64,000 bases of DNA from Pyropia yezoensis (taxonomy: Eukaryota > Rhodophyta > Bangiophyceae > Bangiales > Bangiaceae), in assembly GCA_009829735.1 (NCBI GenBank), contig CM020620.1, forward strand, positions 21,922,020-21,986,019, read 5' to 3'. Shown piece by piece: positions 1-11,484 of the stretch. Every line of letters starts with the position of its first letter. The first letter of the stretch is position 1. A model generated the notes under the pieces. The model was not told where the DNA came from and ran no database searches. It worked only from the letters and a program-made list of their open reading frames with translations. The position numbers were made by a program, and so were the translations under genes.

Positions 1-694
1 TTTCCCCCTTGCCTCCTGGGCCCGTGCACTGTCCGCGCCTGTCGAGAACCCACTCCACCTGGGCATGCCCCCCCGCACTGCACTCCACCTGCCAAAGGTG
101 GAACCGCCAGAGGGAAGCGGGCTGGGGGGGGTTGCCTCCCTGATGTGCCTGGTCCAGGAGAGGAGTCCACGAGGGGAAGGGGGGGGAGAGGCCCGCTTCA
201 TCAGGAGCATAAGGGGCACCTGCCCAAGATGCCACAACGGGCACTGGACACATGAGGACCAGGCTTCTTCGTGGACCAATCAGGCGACCCCATGACATGG
301 AACATTTACCCCAAGAACGGCGATCTCAAAAACGGTGACCCGCACACGGAAAAAAGTCCTCAAAACAATGGCCTCCAGCCGTCCCATGGCTCCTCTCTAA
401 AATCGACTACCCCTCTGCCAAGCCTCAGTTAGCACGTAGGCCAGGACCGACCCCCGAGCCGGGCAAATCAATGCGAAAAGGATGCCCCCATTTCAGGGTC
501 GACAGCAGCCGGTCCACCCAGGGTGTCCCTGAAAGCGGTACGCCGTCCCGGGGACCCAAGGACCTCATGAGTTCGTATGGGGCTCTGTGATCCTTCTGTC
601 AGCATGGCGCCCGTGGACCCCGCCACGGCCGGTGTGGAGCCCGGGCCCGAGCCGAGAAAAACCTCCATGTATCTTTTTTGTGCAAAGTACCATA
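1..694. repeat. dispersed repeat, copy A (cut by window edge)
   Basis: This stretch matches 33549-34241 in the same orientation almost base for base (roughly 90% by eye). Similarity stops at the shared GTACCATA around 694 and runs off the left edge, so the real left border is not visible. Both copies keep two ORFs open. One, on the + strand, ends near 295 with a CPRC..HWTHEDQ segment. The other is on the - strand (468 to about 700). No TG..CA ends or target duplication can be assigned, so the type of element is unknown; an LTR or another retroelement part is possible. Confidence 0.75.
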
Positions 695-2233
695 GTATGA
701 GATGAGATATACCTTTATGCCCCCGGCTGGAAAGTGAACATCTTCTTCCTCCGTCTTCACGAGGGGACCTCCTGTTTCCCCCTTCCAGCACGGTCATGCT
801 TCTCCCGCCCCCCTCTAACTTCACGTCGCTGCTTGCTGCCGGACATCTCCCCCCCCCTCACTCCCCCTCACCCCCCCTTGGTCCTTGCCCCCAGTTTTGA
901 GCCCCCCCCCCCCCCCTCGTCACGTTCGTCTGTCAGGACGCCCGAAAGGATCGCTTCGGCGGTTTTTTTCCACCTCCTTCCACACCGCCCCCCGGGCTGG
1001 TCTTCATCGTCCCCGTCGCCACCGGCAGGGGTCGTCAGGCCCTACTGCTGGCGCCGCAGCAGTTTGGCGCCTCCACTCTGAGACTGTGACATTGGACGAC
1101 GCCTACGGTCGAGGCTGTCGCCATGGCGGCAGCGACGGCAGCAGCGACCGCTGCGGGAGCGGCAGCAGCGGGTGTCGCGATCATTGTCCCCTGGAGTGTC
1201 CGTCGGGCGGCAAGGGGGTGGGGGCGCCGGCGCGCCGGCCTCCGACGGTCTCGGGGGGGGGAACTGGGGAGTGGAGACGAACCAGGTGGCTGCGCCGTCT
1301 CTGTGGCCACAGACGCATGCGTCTCGGTGGCGGCGTTGGCGGCGCCCGCCGGTCCTCCCTCTACCAGACGGGCTGACCAGCGGGCCCCAGCGGATGCCTT
1401 TCTCACCCCCCCGAACCCCCCCCCCCGCACTGTCGTCTATGCACGACGCTCTCTCTCGCCCGAAGCACCATCTATGCCTCCATCCGCGTGCTGCGAGGGG
1501 CCACCAGACACTGACGCTGCCGCCTGTGCAGGGGTAAGGCAGCAAGTGGGGTGGGGGGCCACCGGCGCACCTCCCAGCGCCGCGGCTAGCGCGCCAGCTG
1601 CCACCGCCGCCGCCGTTGCCGTCTCCATCGTCGCCATTGCCGCCGCCGTCGCCGCCGTGGCTATGGCCGCAACGCCTTTTTTTCCTGGCGTCGCTGCCAG
1701 CGGCGGCCGCTGCGGGCGGCCGCTGCCGCCTCTGCTGTTGCCGCCGCCGCCGCCGCCGTTGGGGTGGCAGCCGCTGCATTTTGAGGCCACATCACGGCCC
1801 CCAATGGGGGAGCCGATACGGACGGGTGCCAACCGCGGAACGACCTCCCGCTGTGGAATGACGGCAGGGGCGGTGGTGGGGGTGGGCTGGCCGTGGCTGC
1901 GCTCCCCCCTGGCGGCGACTGTATGCGGTGGGACGCGGGCGGGACAGCCGCGTGGCACATGACGAATAGGCGTCGTGTGCATGCTGGGTAATGCAGGGGA
2001 CGCGGGAGGATGATGAGGTAGCTGGGCTCACCCCACCGCCCCGCCGCTGGTAGCGTCCGTGATCGCTCTCATCCCCCTTGCTTGGTCGCGTCATTCCCTT
2101 AACGCAACGGATGGTGACGACCGTCCTCATCGATCTCTGTCGGGCGTGGTCTCGCGCACCCCCCCCTTGGCGTTGCCAAACCTGATCAGCACACCTCGCC
2201 CCCCCCCCCCCCCCCCCCCCTCTCTTCCCCCAC
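695..2233. other. intergenic, GC-rich low complexity
   Basis: No recognisable gene. Several frames stay open on both strands because GCC/CCG repeats (about 1100-1800) lack stop codons, but the translations are Ala/Pro/Arg strings without a domain. A C20 run lies at about 2200-2220. Confidence 0.6.
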
Positions 2234-3010
2234 CTACTGGAGCGTCCCGTCACAGTCCTCGACGCACCCAGAAAATGCCAGCTGCTTGCGCTGGTACTCT
2301 GCGATGCACGCAGGCTCGGCGCGGGCGACCTGCTTCAGCTTAGACCGGCAGCCAACGACGCACGCGCTGTGGGCAGCCTGCTTGTTTGACGTCCCCCCGG
2401 ACGAGCCACTGCCGCCGGTCCGGGGCGATGTCTTTGGCGGGACGACCAGGGACCACTGCAGCGCTCCGCCGCTGATGCCCGTGGCCCACTGCAGCCCCGG
2501 CGAGGCGCACACGGGCAGCTCTTCCATGTCGTACGTGCTGCCACTCACGAGCGTGCCTTGGAACGAGCTCGAGTCAAAAGTTTTGGAAATGGAAAAGGTG
2601 CCGTACGCGATTGGGCAGGCCGCGTCCCACCGCGGCTGGTTGGACGACCGGGAGCGCCCCCCAAACGAGACGCCGGTGCCCCAGCTCATCCACCGGGCGC
2701 TCTTCGTTGTCGTCGCACAGACCGTCACGCAGCACTGCGGGCGGCTGCCAACCGACGCGGTGGTCAACATGCACGTGGGCAGGATGCGCTTGGCGCCCGC
2801 GTAGTTGCTGCCGTCAGAGATAGCCTCGTCCAGGGACGCGGCCATGAATCCCGGCTTGCCAGACGCCACAAACACCGACGCGCCGGCCGCGCCGTGGGGG
2901 ACGCCCATCGCCACCGCCGCCATCACGGCTGCCGCCGCCGCCGCGCCAAACCATCCCACAGCCGACGTGGCACGCCACGGGTGGGGGAGACACCACCCTA
3001 CGCGCGCCAT
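2234..3010 (-). CDS. predicted secreted Cys-rich protein
   Basis: A 258-residue ORF. The ATG at 3010 was chosen because it places an Ala-rich hydrophobic stretch (about residues 20-45, ending near an AAGAS cleavage-like site) at the N-terminus, as in a signal peptide. The open frame continues upstream only as low-complexity Pro/Arg sequence. The mature part is far less repetitive than its surroundings and contains about a dozen Cys, including a CCVTVC cluster. The C-terminal block has the spacing C-x3-C-x14-C-x13-C-x3-C, suggesting disulfide-bonded helices. I do not recognise the family. Secretion and disulfide bonding are inferences; the ORF itself looks real from its balanced amino-acid use. 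Confidence 0.6.
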   Translation of the reverse strand: MARVGWCLPHPWRATSAVGWFGAAAAAAVMAAVAMGVPHGAAGASVFVASGKPGFMAASLDEAISDGSNYAGAKRILPTCMLTTASVGSRPQCCVTVCATTTKSARWMSWGTGVSFGGRSRSSNQPRWDAACPIAYGTFSISKTFDSSSFQGTLVSGSTYDMEELPVCASPGLQWATGISGGALQWSLVVPPKTSPRTGGSGSSGGTSNKQAAHSACVVGCRSKLKQVARAEPACIAEYQRKQLAFSGCVEDCDGTLQ

Positions 3011-4869
3011 TTCTCGCCTTGCCTTGGACCGCCGCAGCCACCGACAGCACCTGCCACACGCTATTGAGGGAAACGGGGGTGGGGGGCGCGGGGGGGGGGG
3101 GGCGCGGAGTCCACGACCCGCTGTCCGTACGTGCACGGTGCGGGTGTCGCTCGCCGTCGATGAAGCTGCTTTCTTGGTTTTTGCAGGTGCTGTTGGTGGT
3201 GCCACGACCGACCGCGTCGATCCGCACCGCCGCCGCCCCCCCCCCGGCCGCTGATAACCGCGCCCGTGGCCGGGCCATCTGCGAGCGCCAAGAGCGAGGA
3301 AGCGCAGGGGGGCGGCGGCTGGGGGGGGGAGTGGGTGGGTGGAGGTGGGCCGCCAACGCCGCCACGCCATGGCCGCCGTCGCCGCGCTCCGCCGCTGGCT
3401 TTGCCTCGGGCGGCGGGCGCTGACCTCCCAACGCCGTTTTCGCCGCGTTGGAAGCCGCCCCGTCCGCCCCCCACCACTCCCCCCGCGTACTGGACCCCCC
3501 ACTGCGGGCCAGGCGCACCCGCTCCAGGCGTGTGCGGAACACGCGTGAGCGACGGGTGTAGCGGCTGGATCGTGGGGGGGGGGGGGGGGGGAGGGGGTGG
3601 CTCTCGTGACCTGGCCGAGAAGCGCTCGCCCCCGGGCAACGACGGAGTCTCGGCGTGGCCGTGGAGGAGGCAGCATGGGCGGAGGGGGCGTCCAGTGGGA
3701 CGGGTCCGGTCGGACCACCGCTGGACTTCGTCTGTGAAACGGGGGGGGGTCGGGTGCCAAGCTGACAAGGTGCGCCCCCTGGCGACCCTCTGCCAAGCCA
3801 CGCTCACTGCTGTCTTCGGCGACCTTGTCACGGCAACCGAGGGGAGGCATGAGGCGAGGGGGGCGTCGCAGGGGGAGCGCAAGGAACGGCATGAGCGGGG
3901 CTGTCGCGGAGGCGGTCGTGGTACAGTGCGACAGTTCCTTTGGCCGCCCCGCAGTTGTGCGGATCGGCACAACTGAGACTGGGGTACGCTAAACGTGGCC
4001 CGGCAGGGAGGATCGTACTCGAGCAATTGAGGGGCGCTGATTGGCTCAGACAGTGAAGATCAAAAAAATACGATTATCCCAGGTCAACTGTCAGACACTG
4101 GAAGGGGGGCAACCTCTTTGGCTTTCCCCAGGGTGAGGGGTCGCACTGTAGTTATCGCCAAGGAGGCCACGGCAATAACGGTCTTGCTCGCTTGCTAGCC
4201 TCGAGGCATGACGTGTCAACCTTGTCATTGAATCAAGGAGCTGGACTCTTCCCGTTCTTTTCCTGCTCTTTAGATCACGCGACCTCCAAAAAACAGACAC
4301 CCAAATTGACACGTGTCCGACCTCCTCCAATGTTCCGCATCCAAACGAGCGCCCCACAGCACCTTGTGAGGCACAATTCTTTCGATCATCGCAGCGTGCT
4401 TCGGACGCGGCCCATAGACGTAAGCGCAAACGCTCACCCGTACCTCCATCCCGGTAGTCTTCATGAACAAGAACGGGCTCCGACGGAGCAGTCGCGCTGT
4501 GTCATAGCACACAAGAAAGCAGAAGACAAACCCTAACCCAAAATCAAACGTGCGCGCTCGCCTGGGTCATCATCGTGTCGCTGCACGCCTGTTCGGTCCA
4601 GTCGGGCGGTATCTTGGCATTGTTCTAGTCCCGCTCTGGCCTATGACAGTGCATCTGTGGTAGGCATCACGAGTATGTGCACTCGTCCGTCCGCTGGTGG
4701 GTGGCTGCTCGCGCTGGCGACCAACACGGCAGCGCATACTTCACATACACTGAAACGCAGATTATGGTGCCAATGCGGGGAAGGGGGAGAACGAAAAGTA
4801 CTAGACACTCTGCGACCTGGGGAAAAATGTACCACTTCTGAGAGGTTAAAACTGTTTCCATTATCTTAA
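3011..4869. other. intergenic
   Basis: From 3011 to about 4000 the sequence is GC-rich with G/C runs and no convincing coding potential. From about 4000 to 4900 base composition is balanced, with only short ORFs (at most ~115 codons) that resemble nothing I know. Composition changes abruptly at about 4920, where the helicase fragment begins. Confidence 0.55.
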
Positions 4870-6030
4870 GTGCTTAGCGTGTGTACATACTACGCCGGTA
4901 GTGTAGTGGTAATCATCATCGCTTGCCACGGCGACGGCGACGGGGACTGGGACAGGGACGGCGGCGGCGGTGGCAGCGGGTGCCCCCCCCCATGCGCGGC
5001 CACCGCGGCGGGCCTGCGCGTCGGCCCCCTCGGCACGTGGCGTGCGTACGCGCGGCGGTACGGCGGCCCCGACGGCCGCGGCACGTGGCACGCGGCCGAG
5101 GCGCACGCGCTGCTGGCGGCGGTGATGGTCCGCCGGTCGGCGGCGGCAGCAGCCGTGGCGCTGCCCCCCGTCGCCCGCTCCCGCGTCGTCGTCACCCCCC
5201 CGGCCGCGGCGGTCGCCGCGTGTGCGCGACTGGCCGAGGACGTGGCCGACCTGCGGCGCCGCCGCGCCGCGGCGTGCCACCGCCGCGGCGGCGGCGGCGG
5301 CGGCGGCCGCGGGGACGCGGTGGGGGTGGCGGCGATTGACGCCAAGCTGGACCTCCTCCACCGGCGGCTGGGCGTGACGACGATGCGGGCCAAGCTGGGC
5401 GGCGTCACCGCGCGGCTGCTGGCGCTCCTCGGCGGATCCCCTGGCGTCAAGGTGGCGGTGTTTGCCCACCACGCGGCCGCGCTGGCCGCCCTCTCCGCCG
5501 CCCTCACCGCCCGCTCCGTCCGCCACGTGACGCTGTCGGGGGCGACGCGGCCGGCCGCCCGGGCGGCGGCGGTCGACGCCTTTCAGGCCCCCGCCGCCAC
5601 CCCCACCGCCGCCGCCGCCGCCGCCACCGCCCCCGCACCGCCCCCCCCGCCGGTGCGGGTGGCGCTGCTGTCCCTGCGCGTTGCCGGCGCGGGGGTGGCG
5701 CTTCCCGCCGCGGACGTCCTCCTCTTTGCCGAGTGCCCCTGGTCCGCCGCCGAGGCCGCCCAGGCGGAGGGGCGGGCCGTCCGCCTCGGCCGCCGCCGGC
5801 CGGTGCGGGTGGAGGTGGCCGTCGCGCCGGGCACCGCCGACGACGCGGCGGCGGCGGTGGTGGCCCGCAAGTACGCGGCGGTGGCGGCGGTGGTGGACGG
5901 GCGGGGGGGGGGGGGGGGGGGGGAGCGCCGGGGGACGGGCTGGCCGCCGACGTGTGGGGGGGGGTGGGGGGGGGGCCCACCATCCACCTGCCCGCGGCGG
6001 CCGCCGCCGCCGGCGGTCGTCTGCGCGGCC

Positions 6031-6083
<53 letters not shown>

Positions 6084-6684
6084 AGCGGCGGGGGCAGCGG
6101 CAGCGGCGGTGGCGGGGGCAGGGCGGCCCCGCACCTGGCACCGTCTGTCGACGGGGTGGTGCGGGTGCCGCGGCCGCCCCCTGTGGGCGCCCGCCCGCGT
6201 CGCCGCCGCGGCTGCCGCGGCTGCCACCACCCCCACCCCCGCCGCCGCCGCCACCGTCGCCACCGCCGCCACCGCCGCCGCCGTCGCCGCCACTGGCGCC
6301 GCCCCCGCCCCTGCCGTTGTGGCGGTGGGGGTACCGCCGCCGCCGCCGGCCGCGGCGCGGGCGCGGGCGGCGGGGTGGGCGGTGCGGAGTAGGGCCACCG
6401 CCACCGCCACCACCACCACTACCGCCACCGCCACCGCCACCGCCGCCGCGCCGCCGCCGCCGCTGCCGCCACCGGCGGCGGGGGACCCGATTGAGGACGC
6501 CGACGGGGGCTCCCCCCCCCCCCCGCCAGCCGCTGGGCGGCCGCCGCCGCCGTCGGCCCGCCGCGGGCCGCCGCTGCGCCCGTGGCGGGGGGGGGGGCGC
6601 GGCGGCGCGGGGGGGGCGGCCGCTTCAAACGCCCCCGGTGGGGGTGACGGGGCCCGTCGGCGCGCGGGTCAGGGTCGGGGGACG

Positions 6685-6737
<53 letters not shown>

Positions 6738-7212
6738 TGACCTTCCCCGCCACTTCCGCGCTCCTCCACCCCGCTCCCCACACGGGGACGCCGTCGGGCC
6801 GGCGGGGGCTGCCTGCGGCGCCGCCGGCCGCCGCCGCCACGGCCGGTCGGCACGCCCACCACCACCACCGCCACCGCACCCCCGCTGCGGGTGCCGCGCG
6901 TCCGGACCACGCTGGCTGTGGCCGCGCCGCCGCGCCGCCGCCGCTGCCGCCGCCCCACCCCGTGGCGGGTGGGTGGCCCAAACGCGCGCGCCCTACCCGG
7001 CCGTGGGTCGTCCCCCGGTGCGGGCCGCACCCCCCCCCCCCCGTCCAACGCGGGGCGAGCGGGGGGGGGGGGCGGCCGCCCCCCCCCCCCCCCCCGCAGC
7101 GGGCGGGGGGGGGGGGGGGGGGGGGTTTCCAGACGCTGGCCACACGTGCGACGGCGTCCTCCCGCGGGGGCGGCGGTGTCTTTGCGGCCGCGGCAGTAAC
7201 GGCGGTGGCTGA
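4870..7212 (+). CDS. SMARCAL1/ZRANB3-like SNF2 helicase, C-terminal half only
   Basis: Residues about 55-345 (4990-5905) match the second half of SMARCAL1/ZRANB3-type annealing helicases. In order there is a helical segment ending in VMVRR; ALPPVARSRVVV (the 'LP.K.R..V' segment); a KVAVFAHH strand; VDAFQ; motif V as LLSLRVAGAGVALPAADVLL; FAECPW; motif VI as QAEGRAVRLG; and GTADD. The N-terminal ATPase half (Walker A, DExH) is absent: sequence upstream of 4920 is compositionally different and has no helicase motifs. In motif VI the usual D, H and final Q of QAEDR.HRIGQ are G, V and R. After about 5905 the frame is only Gly/Pro/Ala low complexity through G and C runs, so the 3' end is arbitrary. 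A truncated or decaying gene is likelier than a functional remodeler; an unseen upstream exon is possible. Confidence 0.6.
6685..6737. repeat. poly(dC) tract, 53 C
   Basis: An uninterrupted run of 53 C on the + strand, the longest homopolymer in the window. Its true length is uncertain with most sequencing methods. Confidence 0.85.
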
Positions 7213-9111
7213 CGCGGCGGCGGTGGCCGCGCGCACCCCCGCCGCGCCGCGCGTGGTGGCGGCCGGGCCCGGCCGCGGGGGGAGCAGCGCCGCCCCCCGC
7301 CCCCCGCGTGGGCGCTGGCTGGCCGTGGACGGCGGCCGCGGAGCGCGTCGGCAGGGGCGCCGCGGCCGCGCCACGAGCGCCTGGGACGCGGCCCGCCACG
7401 CGCTCGTGCGGCCGGCGCGGTGCCTAGCGGGGGGGGGCACCCCCGGGGGTGGCGGCCACGGTACGGGAGCGGCTCGCCCCCGCCCCCGGCGGCCCGGCCG
7501 CCACCGCCGCCGCCGCCGCGGCAGCGGCCACCCCCGATGCGGGAACGGGGAGGCAAGGCCGCGATGACGCCGCGGGCGGCGGCCGCGGCGGCCGCCCCCC
7601 CACGGCCGCGGTCGGGCCCCCGCGGCAGACGCTGCCGAGGCGGCCGCAGCCGCCCCGCGGCGGGTGGCCGCGTGGCGGCGCAGGCGCTGCCGGCCGCGGC
7701 CGCCGGGGGGTGGGAGGGTGCGGCGGAGGCGGGTCGCCGCTGACGGCCTTGCCAGCGGCGGCGGCGCGAGAGCCGGTGCTGGCGGCTGCCGCCGCCGGCG
7801 GGCGCCGAGGCGGGCCGTCCGGCTGGCTGTCGCCGCGTGGCGGCGGCGGGGGCAACCAACCCCCACCGCGCCGTACCCACTCCCCCCCGAGCCACCGACG
7901 CCCGTGCCGCCTGCCGCTTCCGCCGGCGCGGCCGCGCGCGGCCGCCGCAGCGGTCGCTGTGGCGGCGGCGCGGCGGCCGCCGCGGCCGGCGACGTGGCGC
8001 TCGCCGGCGGCGGGGTGGTGGCGGGCGGGCAGGCGGTGGTGGCTGCACCGCGGCCGGCGGGGATTGTGGTGGTCGGGGGGAGGGGGGGGTTTGGGCAGCC
8101 CGCCGCTGGCCTCCCCCCGCCCCCGGGGCTGATGGCAACGCGATGCGGCTCGCTTCCCGTCCGTGCTGCGCGAGTTCAGTGCCCCCCGCGTCCCTGTCGC
8201 TGACCGTGTGGAGGCGGGAGAGGGGTGGGAAGGGAGACGGGATACACGGGGGGGTGGGGTGGGCAAGGGCGTTTTCGGTTGGGGGGTGGGGCCTCAGGGC
8301 AGGGAGTGACCGGCACGCGGGGTGGGCGGCTGCGGGGGGGGGGGGGTCATAGCGGGGCTTGCTCGGCTGGGGAGGGGGCTGTGGGGGGGGCCCCTGGGCC
8401 GGGCGTCGCACAAGTGCGCTCGCCACCGAGGTGCTTCCCGCCCTACCCACACAAGGGAACGGGGGGGGAAGGGTGGTGGGGCGGCCACCTGGAGAGACCT
8501 CCTGTGACCCCACCCCGCCGCGGCAGCGTCAGAGACGAACAATACAAAACACCGAGAAAAAAAAAAAAAAAGAGGGGGTACGAGAGTCGGATTTGGAGAA
8601 CCTACCCGTGGTGGTGGCCTCGTCGTTGACGTCCGGCTCGGGAGGAGGAGCGGAGGATGAGGAGGGTAGAGACGGGTTGGGTCGGCGTTCCGCCCACCGT
8701 CCCCGTCCGACGACGGCGCTTCCCCGGGCGGCTGTGCTGTGCCCGTCGGCGCTCCCGGCGGCGCACCCGCCGCCGTCGCCGCTGCCGTGGCGTCGCGCGC
8801 CGCGTCCGCGCCGCCGCGTCGCCGCTGCTGCGCGGCGGGCCGGGCGGGCAGGCGGGACGCCGCCGCCCCGCGGCGGGGGATGGCCGCTGCCACCCGCCGC
8901 GAGCGGCCGGGCGGTCACAGGGTCCGGGCCCAGGGGGGCCCTTTCACGGGCGCGCCGCCGCTGACAGCCAGGGCGTCCGCCGAGGGGTGGGGGGAAGCGT
9001 GCCGCCGCCCCGCGCCGCGGGCAAGCCAGGTAGCAGACGGGAGGGGGGGGGGGGTGCCGAGGGGACCGCCGGCCAACGCGAGAGGCGAGCGGCGGCCCCG
9101 TACCGCGGCGC
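7213..9111. other. GC-rich low-complexity region, no gene called
   Basis: Long frames are open on both strands through GCC/CGG-rich sequence, but no frame contains a recognisable motif. An A run (about 8559-8573) and several G runs occur. It may hold the degenerate 3' part of the helicase gene or the 3' untranslated region of the bZIP-like gene. Confidence 0.45.
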
Positions 9112-10944
9112 TCACGGTTCGACCCGCATGGCCGACGGGGCCACTGGCGGGGCGGCGGCGACGGCGGCACCCCCGCCGCTGCCGCCGCCGTCGCCCGCAC
9201 CGTCCACGGTGGGGGGCCGGGGCAGCAAGTTCGCCGCCGCCCCTGCCGTCGCCGAGGCCGAGGCCGACAACGACGGCGCCACCGCCGCCGTCATCGTCGA
9301 CGCTGCCGTCGGCGGCGCCAAAGGCACTCCGGCCACGGGCGGCCCGGCCGCGGCGGCGGCCAGCCTCCGCGCGCGGCGGGCCTCGTTGGCGGACGCCGCC
9401 GAAAGGCGGTTGCGGATGATGCGCCGCAGCCGCCGCTCATCGTCAATGGTGCCGAGGTCCACCGGCCGGCGCCGGCGCCGGCGCCGGCTGGGGGCGGGCG
9501 CGCCGTCGCCGCCGCCGTCGCCGTCGCCGCAGCCGCCCCCGCCGCCGCCGCCGCCGCTGCCGCTGCTGCTGCCGCCGCCGCTGCCGCCGCTGTTCCGACT
9601 GCCGTCCAAATTGCCATTGCCGACGCCGCCAGTGGCGGCGGCGGCGGGGCCCCCCGCGGCGGGCGGGGCGGCCAGCGCCAGCAGCCCGCCCCCGCCGGCG
9701 GGGAAGGAACCCCCCATTGACGCTGTCGACGCGGCCGCCAATGTCGCCGCCGCGGCGGCGGCGCGCAACGCGGAGAGGGGGTCGGCGCCCACGACGAGGC
9801 GCGCCGGCTGCACTGGGCGGGCAGACAGGGCCAACTGCCGCAGCCGCGCAACGAGGCACATGCTCGTCGGCTCGCCCTTAAAGACGGACGACACGACCAC
9901 CGCACCCGCATCGGCGGCGGCTCCACCGGCCGCGCCGCCGCCGTCAGCGCCCCCTGTGGGGAACAAGGGGGGGTTGCCCAGGATGGGAGCCCCGTCAGCG
10001 GCGGCAAGCCCCTGCCCCCAGTCCCCCTCCGCTCCCCACGGGAACACCCCCGCCGCGTTCCCCCCCCCGGCTCCCCCCGCCTCGACGGGCGGCATCAGCA
10101 CAGAGGCGGCACCAAATGCACCAAACTCCTCCATCATCATCCGGAACGCGGCCATCGGGGGCACCCCCAACGGCGGCAGCTCCCTGGTCCACGGTGCCGT
10201 GCGATGGAGGAGGGTGGAAGTGCGGAGGAGAAGCGTCGGCGGGGCCCCCGCCACGGCCGGCCGGCGGACGACCGAGGAGAGCCACAAAATTTCCGCATTC
10301 CCATTCCCATTCTCAGACAGGATAAAGCGCTCCATCTCCACCACCGCCCCATCTGCAGAGCACCCCCACAGCAGGTACTCGGTGTTGCTGGTGTCACACA
10401 CAAAGAGGAAACCATCGTCAAACAGCTTGCCGGGCGAGTGCACCTGCCGCACCCGGTCACTGATGAGCGCGTCACTCACCGTAACGCCACACACCAGCGG
10501 GCCCTCTACCCGCATCGGGATGAGGAGGGTCGCCATGAGCATCAGCGTTACATCCGAGCCGCCGCCGTCCACCCCCCCACCCCCACCGTCGCCGTGGCTG
10601 CCGTCGTCTCCTACTACTGCTGCCGCCGCCGGTGCGGGCCCAACTCCCCCCACGCCCCCCGCCACCCCGCCCCCCCCCATGGCACCGTCGGCACGCCCCC
10701 CCACCGAGGAGCAGTGCGAAAAGTCCATCGCCACCGACGCGGCCAGGTGCTCTGGCCCGACGGGCGGCGGCGGTGGTACCGCCGCCGCCGCGGCGGCCGT
10801 CACAAAAGGGCTGTACGGGGCGAGCCACGCCGCCGCCGCGGGGAGGCGGCGGAGGAGGGCGTACTCGGGGAGCGCTGCGAGCGACGCTGCGGGGATGGCC
10901 AGCGGTTGGGCCGACGCCCAAAACGCGTCGAACGCGTTGGCCAT
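9112..10944 (-). CDS. bZIP-like basic-region protein
   Basis: A 610-residue ORF. The ATG at 10944 (MANAFDAFW) was chosen; 67 upstream codons are open but start with a different composition. The N-terminal half (to about residue 270) is non-repetitive and includes a hydrophobic, strand-like segment (VTLMLMATLLIPMRVEGP) and FDDGFLFVCD, which I cannot assign. It is followed by Gly/Ala-rich linkers. Near the C-terminus an Arg7 run is followed by DDERRLRRIIRNRLSAASAN and EARRARRL, which resembles a bZIP basic region (N-R-x-S-A). The invariant Arg eight residues after the Asn is itself Asn here, and no leucine heptads follow. A nuclear DNA-binding role is inferred; dimerisation through a zipper is not supported. 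Confidence 0.55.
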   Translation of the reverse strand: MANAFDAFWASAQPLAIPAASLAALPEYALLRRLPAAAAWLAPYSPFVTAAAAAAVPPPPPVGPEHLAASVAMDFSHCSSVGGRADGAMGGGGVAGGVGGVGPAPAAAAVVGDDGSHGDGGGGGVDGGGSDVTLMLMATLLIPMRVEGPLVCGVTVSDALISDRVRQVHSPGKLFDDGFLFVCDTSNTEYLLWGCSADGAVVEMERFILSENGNGNAEILWLSSVVRRPAVAGAPPTLLLRTSTLLHRTAPWTRELPPLGVPPMAAFRMMMEEFGAFGAASVLMPPVEAGGAGGGNAAGVFPWGAEGDWGQGLAAADGAPILGNPPLFPTGGADGGGAAGGAAADAGAVVVSSVFKGEPTSMCLVARLRQLALSARPVQPARLVVGADPLSALRAAAAAATLAAASTASMGGSFPAGGGGLLALAAPPAAGGPAAAATGGVGNGNLDGSRNSGGSGGGSSSGSGGGGGGGGCGDGDGGGDGAPAPSRRRRRRRPVDLGTIDDERRLRRIIRNRLSAASANEARRARRLAAAAAGPPVAGVPLAPPTAASTMTAAVAPSLSASASATAGAAANLLPRPPTVDGAGDGGGSGGGAAVAAAPPVAPSAMRVEP

Positions 10945-11484
10945 GGCGGCGACGGACCGGCAGCGAGGGGGGGGGGGGGCATACGGGGTGGCGTCAAGGC
11001 GATGAGGGGAAGAGCAGACGGAAGGGGGACCGGGGGGAGAGCGAGGAAGCAACCGCACCCACGGCGCAGACCGCAGGACGCGCCCGACAGCGCGGTGGTG
11101 CTGGAACCAGGTTCGTTTATGGCAGCCAAATTCAATAAGGGGCATCTGGATGCTTTAAGAAATGGATATGGCTGTGGCTGTCCTTGGTGGCGAAACGCAT
11201 CCCGGGATTCGGCAGGTGGCTGTAAAGCTCCAGTGTAAACAGCGTGCCAGGGCGTGACGTCGCCGACCAGGACAGACGTATAGCTCGGCTTTTATAGATA
11301 CCGTGCGAGGGCCGTGAAGGCTCAAGCGGAGATGGTCATGGGGTCCGAGTGCCCCTCATGCGGCGCCCCTCCCCCCCCTCCCCCCCCCCACTGCCCCCCC
11401 ACCCATCCATTTTGGCCAGCGTGGTACCAGCCGCTCCTCTCCCCCCTTCCTCGTCCCCGTGACCCCCCCTGACGCCGGCCGACC
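10945..11484. other. intergenic between divergent genes
   Basis: 540 bp separate the divergent bZIP-like (-) and LURP-like (+) genes, so both promoters should lie here. A TTTTATAGATA element at 11289-11299 could be TATA-like for the + gene. Nothing else was recognised. Confidence 0.4.

Noticed and set aside
885..1962. Long overlapping ORFs on both strands
   Set aside because: Produced by stop-poor GCC/CCG repeats; translations are Ala/Pro/Arg strings without motifs and there is no reason to prefer a frame.
4529..4540. Telomere repeat
   Set aside because: A single CCCTAACCC-like occurrence, not an array.
7128..7212. ZRANB3-type HNH or zinc finger downstream of the helicase half
   Set aside because: A few Cys and His appear (HTCDG..PRGRRCLCG), but spacing fits no zinc motif and the frame ends at 7212.
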